From the NCBI RefSeq assembly GCF_900114445.1, contig NZ_FOTB01000005.1, positions 265,103-329,102 on the forward strand: a DNA stretch of 64,000 bases, read 5' to 3'. Positions 17,901-24,673 of the stretch are shown here, one piece after another (the stretch's first letter is position 1; every line of letters starts with the position of its first letter). A program made the position numbers and the translations under genes. The notes below the pieces were generated by a model that searched no databases, was not told the origin of the DNA, and saw nothing but the letters and a program-made list of their open reading frames with translations. This DNA is from Salinicoccus halodurans. GTDB taxonomy: Bacteria > Bacillota > Bacilli > Staphylococcales > Salinicoccaceae.

Positions 17901-18206
17901 GTCAATCTTAGTGTCATATCCGAATTCCAAAATGACGACGGATGAGCTCTCCTGGGACTGGGAAGAAATATTTGTCAGTCCGCTGAGTGAGGAGAGTTCC
18001 GACTCGATGGGGACCGTAACGTCCTCCATGACTTCTTCCGGGCCTGCTCCCTGGTAAGTAGTGGCTACTGCTGCGATTGGCGGTTCTATATTCGGCATCA
18101 GCTGCAGAGGGAGACGGGTAAGGGAAACGGCGCCAAGCAAAAGCAGTATGATCATTACCACAATGGTAAAATTGGGGCGCCTTATGGAAAAATCCGATAG
18201 CTTCAA
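14901..18206 (-). CDS. RND-family efflux transporter permease (AcrB/SwrC-like)
   Basis: At 1101 residues this is a full-length RND exporter, driven by the proton gradient. The N-terminus MKLSDFSIRRPNFTIVVM is typical, followed by a large periplasm-type loop, then LGIGMLVDNAVVVIENI with the proton-relay aspartate, GLVGQLFTPFAITV, a second loop and a second helix block. The C-terminal ~75 residues are highly charged and cytosolic. In Gram-positives such proteins (for example SwrC of Bacillus) work without an outer-membrane channel and export amphipathic compounds. No membrane-fusion adaptor gene is present. The start is TTG at 18206 with AAGGAGC upstream. A divergent TetR gene probably controls it. 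Confidence 0.92.
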   Translation of the reverse strand: MKLSDFSIRRPNFTIVVMIILLLLGAVSLTRLPLQLMPNIEPPIAAVATTYQGAGPEEVMEDVTVPIESELSSLSGLTNISSQSQESSSVVILEFGYDTKIDDVENDIMRAVESADLPDEAGDPSFLKFDISMMPSIQMAVTSSGDSVAEYQDQVDDLITELENIEGVASITENGSVTEEIQVNLDTEALEQYNMSQSDIAGIIEANNISIPNATVTDTEDRTSISTRTVSEIDGVESLQELVLAELPDDGGTITLDDVAEVSIEEQSSNTLTRMNQEEALSIDVMLASDANASNVNKEFNAVLDEKLDEEEFSNLTVETLYDEGEYIDIAINSVYTSLISGAVLAMIVLFAFLRNLKAPLIIGISIPFSVITTFALLFFTDISINMMTLGGLALGIGMLVDNAVVVIENIYRHLSMGKKPKQAASEGTKEVASAIIASTLTTAAVFLPVVFVSGLVGQLFTPFAITVAFSLLGSLFIALTVVPMLASRILTAPDENMEKIRSERSYMRMLRKFTRWSLNHRVLVLILTTLLLIVSALGIYNQGINLMPESDEGALTIEIEKEQGTIFEDTFDTVENIENELKDYPEVDTYLSNIGSSSPMMSMSEEPNKASITATLVDPADRSVTTNEFINDIEDEIEKIDDSAEINIVPMSQSGMGGEPNTLMLNVSDDSADRLAESEQTIIQALEDDEKIESVESSREEMVQELQVQVDRAAARENGLQPAQVGSALYEASNGVQATTVENNNEFLSIVVKYPDDVLSSMENFRDIQIANSEGEYVALSEVAELEEVDMLPMITRDSMEETSELTVTYASDMSLNEAGTYVENIIEDADFSDDTHYSIGGDLEMLTDAMPQMLLALILGVLFIYLVMVAQFESFKHPFIVIMAVPLSIIGVMLALVITNNPLSIVSFVGIIMLLGIVVNNSILLVDYTNQQKEKGYPTLEALELSVQHRFRPIVITALTTALGMLPLALGIGEGGEMVASMGIVVIGGLTSSTIFTLFIIPIFYSYVDKETRKMHKKYMTPDGEIITQKEIDAKKREEEREQKERSDNDYDYEMKDNHPEGTEEAPEVQEAGQDRSKDDYISEMQQLIDKMKNDKSDR

Positions 18207-18252
18207 AATATGTTCGCTCCTTATTAAGAAAAAATTTATTTTTACTAATCCA

Positions 18253-18264
18253 ACAACATGTTGT
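18253..18264. promoter_or_regulatory. Palindromic candidate operator between RND and TetR genes
   Basis: ACAACATGTTGT is a perfect 12-base palindrome in the 135-base gap between the divergent exporter and TetR genes. This is the place and form expected of the TetR protein's own operator, controlling both directions. The link is inferred from position. Confidence 0.55.
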
Positions 18265-18341
18265 ACAATGCTATATGATAATTAAATTGTAGATTTATAT
18301 CAATAAACAATCTAATCGAATGTGTTGAAAAGAGAGGGAAT

Positions 18342-18932
18342 ATGTCTGAAATGAGTCGAAAAGAAGAAACGAAAAATAACCTTCTGGATGCTTTCTGGGA
18401 ACTTTATAAAGAGAAACCGCTGACTAAAATTACTGTAAAAGAGATTACGGACAAGGCCGGATATAACAGAGGGACGTTTTACACATATTTCGTTGATATC
18501 AATGAAGCGCTGGAAATATTGAAAGCATCATTGATGCCAGATAAAGATATGATTATCAATCCTTTCATAGAGCTAAAAGATAATGATGGCAAAATTATAG
18601 AACCGATTGAGGGAACAAATGATTATCTCAAGAAGAATGGTGAGAAAATTGCGGTGCTGCTCGGTCCGAAAGGGGACCCGGGTTTCGTCCATGAGCTGAA
18701 AGCCCGTCTAAGGCAGATCATCATCAACTATGCCGAAGATCTGGAAATAAAAGAAGTGGAAGATTTTGAGTATGTCATTGAATACCATATCGCCGGTCTC
18801 ATAAGCATGTATCAGCTCTGGTTGGAAAAAAAGCAGAATATCGATGAAGAGTCACTGGGTCTCGTGTATGAAAAAACGGCGTACGATGGAGCATTGTCTG
18901 TCATAAACCATATGTTGAATGATACAAAGTAA
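18342..18932 (+). CDS. TetR/AcrR-family transcriptional regulator
   Basis: A 196-residue repressor-type protein. The N-terminal helix-turn-helix is clear: ELYKEKPLTKITVKEITDK followed by AGYNRGTFYTYFVDINE (about 20-57). The rest is an alpha-helical ligand-binding domain with no motif that names the ligand. It is transcribed away from the RND exporter gene with a palindrome between, so it likely represses that exporter until an exported compound binds. A GAGAGGGA site precedes the ATG. It ends at a terminator and is monocistronic. Confidence 0.85.
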   Translation: MSEMSRKEETKNNLLDAFWELYKEKPLTKITVKEITDKAGYNRGTFYTYFVDINEALEILKASLMPDKDMIINPFIELKDNDGKIIEPIEGTNDYLKKNGEKIAVLLGPKGDPGFVHELKARLRQIIINYAEDLEIKEVEDFEYVIEYHIAGLISMYQLWLEKKQNIDEESLGLVYEKTAYDGALSVINHMLNDTK

Positions 18933-18956
18933 ATATACTACATCTAATGATGATTT

Positions 18957-18992
18957 GAAAATGGTTCCTGATACCGGGAGCCATTTTTTTAT
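18957..18992 (+). terminator. Terminator of the TetR gene
   Basis: AAATGGTTCC pairs with GGAGCCATTT (with one bulge or mismatch) around a short loop, and seven T residues follow. Confidence 0.75.
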
Positions 18993-19052
18993 TTTCCCGC
19001 TTTGGAATCGATCAGCGCGTCTATATTAAAGGATTTGAAGAGGAAAGGGCGT

Positions 19053-19340
19053 ATGAACATATCAGACCATTATGCGAATGAATATCCGGATAAGCCGATC
19101 ATGTTCACAGAAGAGTACTAGAAACTCTATCTTGAAGCGAATCATGAAATATTCGATAAAACGAAGAATTTCGTGGGCGAGCACATTTGGAACTTTGCAG
19201 ACTTTGAAACGAGTCAGGGTGTCATCAGAGTACAGGGAAATAGAAAAGGTATATTCACGCGTGACTGCATGCCCAAACTTGCAGCGCATTATATGAAAGA
19301 GCGCTGGGAAAGTATTCCGGATTATAACTATAAGAAGTAG
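19053..19340 (+). pseudogene. Beta-glucuronidase remnant 2 (3' end, nonsense mutation)
   Basis: A single open frame interrupted by one TAG reads MNISDHYANEYPDKPIMFTE, EY-stop, then [60 protein letters not shown] and ends in YNYKK with TAG at 19340. This is the C-terminal end of a family 2 beta-glucuronidase; the TAG sits where the family has a glutamine codon, so CAG to TAG is likely. The YGADT stretch expected before FTEEY is deleted and the upstream gene is absent. It differs from remnant 1 in sequence and is not a copy of it. A short imperfect hairpin follows near 19355. Confidence 0.82.
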
Positions 19341-19476
19341 GTCACTGTAGGTACTGGTCATTTCGATCAGTGTTTCATTTTTCTGTTTCAGAAGAGATTT
19401 AAGGAAAAAACATCCACCGTCTGATAATATGAAATCAAGTAATCTAAATATTCATAAATCAATGCGGAGGACTAAA

Positions 19477-19749
19477 ATGAAATATTTTGCAGTATTTTTA
19501 CCGATGAAAGACGAACAGAAAAGTAAGGATTTCCGCGCTCAGCATCTCGAATTTTTGAGCGCCGGAAGAGAGGAAGGGTCAATTTTGATGAACGGACGGT
19601 TTATTGACGGTGCAGGCGGGCTGGTCATCTATAAAGGAGAATCTCTGGAAACGGTTGAGAAATTAGTCAATACGGATCCGTATATCATTAATGGGGCGAG
19701 AAATTATGAAATTCATGAATGGGAAATGGAATCGAATTATAATTTTTAG
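19477..19749 (+). CDS. YciI-like family protein
   Basis: A 90-residue protein of the ferredoxin-like YciI fold: MKYFAVFLPMKDEQKSKDFR at the start, HLEFLSAGREEGSILMNGRF in the middle and VNTDPYIINGARNYEIHEWE near the end. The conserved histidine of HLEFL and the aspartate of NTDP are in the usual places for the family's presumed active site; no reaction is established. GGAGG at 19466-19470 sets the ATG at 19477. The GarR-like reductase starts 12 bases downstream, so they form an operon and the small protein may act in the same conversion. Confidence 0.8.
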   Translation: MKYFAVFLPMKDEQKSKDFRAQHLEFLSAGREEGSILMNGRFIDGAGGLVIYKGESLETVEKLVNTDPYIINGARNYEIHEWEMESNYNF

Positions 19750-19761
19750 GAGTGTGTTTTT

Positions 19762-20619
19762 ATGAAAGCGGGATTTATCGGCCTCGGCATAATGGGCAGA
19801 CCGATGTGTGAGAATCTGCTGAAACAGAATATTGAAATTTATATTTCGAGCAGTAAAGCATCAACCAACGAAGCGTTAAAAAGATTGAATGCAAATATTA
19901 TGGAAGACTATGGTGAAGTGGCGGCGAATTCCGATGTTCTGATTTTAATGCTTCCGAACTCACAGGATGTTTATGACGTTGTGATCGGCAGCAATTTGTA
20001 CAAAACATTGAAACCGGGTACGGTAGTCGTTGATATGAGTTCAATTACGCCGGAAATGAGCCGGCAGGTGGCGGAAAAACTGAGAAAAGAGGATGCAGAT
20101 TATATCGATGCGCCGGTCAGCGGCGGGGAAGAGAAAGCGATAGAAGGTACACTCGCCATCATGGCCGGAGGCAGAGATGCTTCAATTGAAAAAGTGAAGC
20201 CGCTGCTTGAAATCATGGGAGCAGGGGTGACGCATGTTGGTGAAGTCGGACTTGGAAATGCGACAAAACTGGTCAATCAGGTAATCGTAGCCAACAATAT
20301 CATTGCACTCTCTGAAGGGGTTGCTGTCGCCCGTGCACTGGGTCTTGATTTGAATACGATGTATGATGCCATAAAAGGCGGACTGGCAGGCAGCAATGTC
20401 ATGGATGCCAAAATCGGAAGGATGATAGAATCCGCGTATGAACCGGGATTCAAGATGAATCTTCATATGAAGGATCTGAATAATGCTTTCGAAAGTCTGG
20501 ATAGTGCGGGGAAACTGCCGGTGACTTCGAAAACAAAGGAGATCATGGATGAACTGATCGCTCAGGATAAAGGCAATAATGATCACAGCGGTCTCTATGA
20601 ATATTATCAGGATGAATGA
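19762..20619 (+). CDS. NAD(P)-dependent beta-hydroxyacid dehydrogenase, GarR/HIBADH-like
   Basis: The 285-residue enzyme belongs to the family of tartronate semialdehyde reductase and 3-hydroxyisobutyrate dehydrogenase. GFIGLGIMGRPM binds the cofactor, DAPVSGG binds substrate, and K169 with N172 in GNATKLVNQ are the catalytic pair. The C-terminal LHMKDLNNAFE is standard. The substrate cannot be fixed; GarR-like proteins act late in glucarate/galactarate breakdown, which is suggestive next to a beta-glucuronidase remnant, but no other uronate gene is present. It is cotranscribed with the YciI-like gene. Confidence 0.85.
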   Translation: MKAGFIGLGIMGRPMCENLLKQNIEIYISSSKASTNEALKRLNANIMEDYGEVAANSDVLILMLPNSQDVYDVVIGSNLYKTLKPGTVVVDMSSITPEMSRQVAEKLRKEDADYIDAPVSGGEEKAIEGTLAIMAGGRDASIEKVKPLLEIMGAGVTHVGEVGLGNATKLVNQVIVANNIIALSEGVAVARALGLDLNTMYDAIKGGLAGSNVMDAKIGRMIESAYEPGFKMNLHMKDLNNAFESLDSAGKLPVTSKTKEIMDELIAQDKGNNDHSGLYEYYQDE

Positions 20620-20699
20620 AAAATGTCGTAGGACAGTGCCCTCCGGCACCGTTTTGAACAAGATTAATTTGACTTAATATTTAGTATTTATAAAATGTT

Positions 20700-20728
20700 T
20701 TGACAAATACAAATAATCCTAGTATTGT
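20700..20728 (+). promoter_or_regulatory. Promoter of the S-box leader
   Basis: TTGACA at 20700 and TATTGT at 20723 are separated by 17 bases, a sigma-A-type promoter placed about 30 bases before the SAM riboswitch. Confidence 0.65.
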
Positions 20729-20759
20729 AGTATACATTATTAGAAATTAATATTACCAA

Positions 20760-20913
20760 CTTATCTAGAGAGGCAGAGGGACTGGCCCTATGACGCCCGG
20801 CAACCATTAGGCAGACTTGCTTAAAAAGGTGCTAATTCCTGCAGGGATTTATTCCTGGAAGATAAGAGGAGGATAACAAACTCTCTTCTTATACAAAGAA
20901 GAGAGTTTTTTTA
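20760..20913 (+). promoter_or_regulatory. SAM-I (S-box) riboswitch with intrinsic terminator
   Basis: The aptamer spans 20760-20866: P1 is CTTATC paired with GATAAG, and the conserved core AGAGGCAGAGGGACTGGCCC, then ATGACGCCCGGCAACC and the GGTGCTAATTCC block are unmistakable. The terminator hairpin AACTCTCTTCTT / AAGAAGAGAGTT with a T run is at 20879-20913. The 3' P1 strand (AAGAGGAGG) can pair with the left side of that hairpin as antiterminator. Established S-box logic is that SAM binding favours termination, so the downstream sulfhydrylase gene is on when SAM is scarce. Confidence 0.96.
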
Positions 20914-20942
20914 TAACCACATACATATTTGGAGGAATGGAC

Positions 20943-22742
20943 ATGTCAAACGAACATAATTCAACTTACGACCTTGAAACATTATCATTGCACGGCGGTC
21001 AGGCACCGGATCCTACGACGGGTTCGAGGGCAGTGCCGATCTACCAGACGACTTCCTACGTATTCCACGATACAGATCATGCAGAAAGCTTATTCTCTCT
21101 GGATGAGCCGGGTAATATCTATTCCCGCATCGGCAATCCTACTGTAGAAGTATTTGAAAAGCGTATGGCACTTCTCGAAGAAGGGGTTGCTGCTGTTGCA
21201 ACTTCATCAGGCATGTCGGCGATCACTCTGTCGATTCTTAACCTGGCGAGTGCGGGCGATGAAATTGTTGCCGGCTCGAACCTGTATGGCGGTACATATA
21301 ATTTATTCGCAGTGACGCTGCCGCGGTATGGCATCAATGTGAAATTTGTCGATCCGACTGATCCTGAAAACTTCAGAGCGGCGATTACGGATAAGACAAA
21401 AGCGGTATTCGGCGAAACAATCGGCAATCCCGGTCTTCAAGTACTGGATATCGAGAAGGTTGCTGCTGTTGCGCATGAAGCAGGTGTCCCTCTGATTGTC
21501 GATAATACTTTTGCAACGCCTCATACATGCAAACCGATTACTCTCGGTGCGGACATTGTCGTTCATTCTGCAACCAAATGGATCGGCGGCCACGGAACTT
21601 CCATTGGCGGTATTGTCGTGGACGGCGGACGCTTCAACTGGAATACAGATAAGTTTCCGGAATTTACAGAACCGGACTCGAGCTACAATGGCATCCGCTA
21701 TGCCGTGGATTTCGGAACACTTGCGTTCAGCACTAAGATCCGTGTCCAGCTGCTTCGGGATTTTGGAGCGAGTCTCAGCCCGAATAATGCTTTCCAGCTC
21801 ATCCAGGGTCTTGAAACACTCCACATCCGTGTAGAACGCCATAATGAAAATGCGGAAAAACTGGCCCGGTTCCTGTCCGGTCATCCGGCTGTGGAATGGG
21901 TGACATATCCGGGGCTGGAAGACCATCCGTCCCATGATATCGCCAAAAGGATTTTCAATAACGGTTTTGGTTCAATCATCACTTTCGGCATAAGGGGCGG
22001 CAAAGCGGCAGGGAAGAAACTGATTGATAATGTGGCCCTGTGGTCGCATGTTGCAAATGTCGGAGACGCCAAATCACTGATTATCCATCCGGCTTCGACT
22101 ACACATCAGCAGCTGACGAAAGAACAGCTCGAAGAAACGGGCGTTTACGAAGAACTTGTCAGATTATCTGTGGGGATTGAATCCGTGAGGGACATTCAAA
22201 ACGATCTCAGTCAGGCACTGGCTACAGCTACAGGTATAGATAACGGGGGAAATAAAGAAATCGTCATCAATGACGAAGGTGTCATCAAATGGGCGCTGAA
22301 TTCACCGACAGAAAAAACGGTGGATGTAGATGGCCAGGAAATAACCCGCCAAAAAACAATTGCGGTTGTCGGCTTGAGCGGTAAAGAAGCAAGACCGAGC
22401 TACCGTCTGGCACGCAAGATGCAGAGACTCGGATATAAGATCATTCCGGTAAATCCGAGAGAAACAGAAATACTCGGAGAAAAGGCATATCCGGACCTCG
22501 CGAGTGTTCCGGATCAGATTGATGTGGTCCAAGTATTCAGAAGCCCTGAAGCGGCGATTGAAATTGCCAAAGAGGCATTGGAAGTAAACCCGAAAGTTTT
22601 CTGGTTGCAGGAAGGGGTCATTTCACCAGAAGCCGCGGATATCGCAAGGAACGGCGGACTCCAGGTCATCCACAACCGTTGTACTTACAAAGAAGCACAA
22701 CGGCTGCGTGGAACGATTTCCACGTATGCGTGTGAAATATGA
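20943..22742 (+). CDS. metY: O-acetylhomoserine sulfhydrylase fused to a CoA-binding domain
   Basis: Residues 1-430 are a complete PLP enzyme that makes homocysteine from O-acetylhomoserine and sulfide: [23 protein letters not shown] and the PLP lysine K212 in [10 protein letters not shown] are present. The usual protein ends near 430. Here a linker (430-470) leads to a Rossmann-type CoA-binding_2 domain (471-590): [35 protein letters not shown] and [12 protein letters not shown]. There is no frameshift between the parts. The start is the ATG at 20943, seven bases after GGAGG; another ATG lies at 20937. The S-box directly upstream confirms a methionine-pathway role. What the extra domain senses or binds is unknown. 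Confidence 0.92.
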   Translation: MSNEHNSTYDLETLSLHGGQAPDPTTGSRAVPIYQTTSYVFHDTDHAESLFSLDEPGNIYSRIGNPTVEVFEKRMALLEEGVAAVATSSGMSAITLSILNLASAGDEIVAGSNLYGGTYNLFAVTLPRYGINVKFVDPTDPENFRAAITDKTKAVFGETIGNPGLQVLDIEKVAAVAHEAGVPLIVDNTFATPHTCKPITLGADIVVHSATKWIGGHGTSIGGIVVDGGRFNWNTDKFPEFTEPDSSYNGIRYAVDFGTLAFSTKIRVQLLRDFGASLSPNNAFQLIQGLETLHIRVERHNENAEKLARFLSGHPAVEWVTYPGLEDHPSHDIAKRIFNNGFGSIITFGIRGGKAAGKKLIDNVALWSHVANVGDAKSLIIHPASTTHQQLTKEQLEETGVYEELVRLSVGIESVRDIQNDLSQALATATGIDNGGNKEIVINDEGVIKWALNSPTEKTVDVDGQEITRQKTIAVVGLSGKEARPSYRLARKMQRLGYKIIPVNPRETEILGEKAYPDLASVPDQIDVVQVFRSPEAAIEIAKEALEVNPKVFWLQEGVISPEAADIARNGGLQVIHNRCTYKEAQRLRGTISTYACEI

Positions 22743-22794
22743 AAATGTTTTTGTGAATTCACATCTATAATCAACCATCCAGGAAGGGGCTTTT

Positions 22795-24468
22795 ATGATG
22801 AGTTTGAGTCAGTTGGAAATTATTGAACCGGTGTCCGGTGAGCACAATCTTCCTAACTATCCGGAGGTGCGCCGGCACTTTGATTGGGAAGATGCCAAAA
22901 TTGGTTTGAGCTTTAATGAAACAGGAAAATTGAACATTGCCTATGAGACGATAGATCGTCATGTACATGATGGCCATGGAGATAAAACAGCCCTTCATTA
23001 TGTGAATGGTGACGAGAGGATCAGCTATACATTCAAAGAAGTGAAAGAGAAAACGGATCATTACGCACGCGTACTGAAAGAAAATGGGGTCGTTAAAGGA
23101 GACAGGGTGTTTGTGTTTCTGCCTAAAACCCCGGAGTGTTACATCGCAATCCTTTCAGTCATAAAAATTGGTGCAATTGCAGGACCTTTATTTGAAGCAT
23201 TCATGGAAGACGCGGTCCGTGATAGGATGAATGATTGTAATGCTTCTCTCCTGATTACGGATAAAGACATGGTGGAACGTGTACCAAAAGAGGACATCCC
23301 TTCGCTTGAAACCATCCTTTTTGCGGAAGATATTGAAGCGGAGACTGACGGGGATACTGTAGAGGAATATGTGGAATGGATGGATCCTGAAGATGGCATG
23401 CTAATCCATTATACTAGTGGTTCGACGGGAAAACCGAAAGGAGTCCTTCACGCACACAGAGTCGTCTCCCACCAATACCAGTCAGGTAAATGGGTGCTTG
23501 ATATCAAAGATGATGACGTCTACTGGTGCACTTCCCATCCCGGCTGGGTGACAGGAAGTGTGTATGGCCTGTTCGCACCCTGGCTGAACCGGGCGACGAT
23601 TGTCATCCAGGGCGGCCGGTTCAAAGCTGAACACTGGTACAAGCTAATTGCAGAATTGAAAGTGTCGATCTGGTACAGTGCTCCGACAGCGTTCAGGATG
23701 CTCCTGTCCCAGGGTGATGTCCTGAAGGATTATGATCTATCTTCATTGAGACATATTTTAAGCGTAGGCGAACCGCTTAATCCCGAAGTGATCTATTGGG
23801 CATGGGAGGAACTGGGCGTCAGAATTCACGATACATGGTGGATGACGGAAACGGGGGCACATCTGGTCGTCAATCTGCCTGGCGAAAAAATCAAGCCGGG
23901 TTCAATGGGCAGGCCGTTCCCGGGTGTGGAAGTCGGCATACTTGATGAAGCGGGGGAGATTGTAAAAAGGGGCACGACCGGACAGCTTGCAGTGCGTACT
24001 CCATGGCCGGGGCTGATGAAGGAAATCTGGGGCAATAAGGATAAATTTGATTCGTATTTTAAATATGAAGGATGGTATCTGTCAGGAGATCTGGCTTATC
24101 AGGACGAGGAAGATTATGTGTTTTTCCAGAGCCGTGATGATGATATGATCAACTCATCGGGAGAGAGGATCGGGCCATTCGAAGTCGAAAGTAAACTGAT
24201 CGAACACGAAGCGATACAGGAAGCGGGTGTCATCGGCAAACCGGATAAAGTTCGCGGAGAGATTGTCAAAGCGTTCATTGTCCTGAGAGAAGGATTTGAA
24301 CAGTCTCCGGAACTGTTGCAAGAAATCCGGGTATTTGTCAGAAATAATCTCGCGGCCCACGTCGCTCCTAAAGAAATCGAAGTCATGGAAGAGTTGCCCA
24401 AAACAACAATCAGCGGCAAGATTTTGAGAAGGGAACTGAAAAAATGGGAAATAGAGAAAGCGGGTTGA
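22795..24468 (+). CDS. acsA: Acetyl-CoA synthetase (acetate-CoA ligase)
   Basis: An AMP-forming ligase of 557 residues that converts acetate, ATP and CoA into acetyl-CoA, as in the AcsA group of Bacillus. The ATP loop YTSGSTGKPKGV, the DTWWMTETGAH motif, YLSGDLAYQDEEDYVFFQSR and the hinge are present, and the C-terminal lysine that can be acetylated lies in TISGKILRREL. It starts 52 bases after the sulfhydrylase gene with an AGGAAGGGG site, so cotranscription from the S-box leader is possible though not expected. No acuABC operon, which controls this enzyme in Bacillus, is adjacent. Confidence 0.9.
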   Translation: MMSLSQLEIIEPVSGEHNLPNYPEVRRHFDWEDAKIGLSFNETGKLNIAYETIDRHVHDGHGDKTALHYVNGDERISYTFKEVKEKTDHYARVLKENGVVKGDRVFVFLPKTPECYIAILSVIKIGAIAGPLFEAFMEDAVRDRMNDCNASLLITDKDMVERVPKEDIPSLETILFAEDIEAETDGDTVEEYVEWMDPEDGMLIHYTSGSTGKPKGVLHAHRVVSHQYQSGKWVLDIKDDDVYWCTSHPGWVTGSVYGLFAPWLNRATIVIQGGRFKAEHWYKLIAELKVSIWYSAPTAFRMLLSQGDVLKDYDLSSLRHILSVGEPLNPEVIYWAWEELGVRIHDTWWMTETGAHLVVNLPGEKIKPGSMGRPFPGVEVGILDEAGEIVKRGTTGQLAVRTPWPGLMKEIWGNKDKFDSYFKYEGWYLSGDLAYQDEEDYVFFQSRDDDMINSSGERIGPFEVESKLIEHEAIQEAGVIGKPDKVRGEIVKAFIVLREGFEQSPELLQEIRVFVRNNLAAHVAPKEIEVMEELPKTTISGKILRRELKKWEIEKAG

Positions 24469-24554
24469 CCCAGTGCCTGATGATTTTTCTGAATTATACG
24501 TAGTTGAGGAACTCCCCAGGGGAAATTTTACAGAACTGACGGAATGATTTCCGG

Positions 24555-24586
24555 CAGCCATCATCAAATGATGATGGCTGTTTTTC
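24555..24586 (+). terminator. Terminator of acsA
   Basis: CAGCCATCATC and GATGATGGCTG form an eleven-base-pair stem with a short loop and a T5 run. Confidence 0.85.
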
Positions 24587-24602
24587 GTTAATAAATGTTT
24601 AC

Positions 24603-24646
24603 ATAATCTTTATATATATTTAATACCGGATTGATAATCTTTATAT
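24603..24646 (+). repeat. Pair of identical 13-base direct repeats upstream of a secreted-protein gene
   Basis: ATAATCTTTATAT occurs at 24603-24615 and again at 24634-24646. The repeats are 31 bases apart from start to start, about three helical turns, and lie in the promoter region of the following gene. This spacing suits two protein dimers binding one DNA face. The regulator is unknown. Confidence 0.6.
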
Positions 24647-24673
24647 GTATTACATATAAAGGGAGAGGTTATC

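Noticed and set aside
19062..19361. Minus-strand frame of 99 residues over the second beta-glucuronidase remnant
   Set aside because: The plus strand carries clear protein homology here, so the minus frame is its mirror.
20620..20660. Small GC hairpin after the GarR-like gene as a terminator
   Set aside because: The GTGCC/GGCAC stem is only five base pairs with a short T4 tract, too weak to list as a feature.
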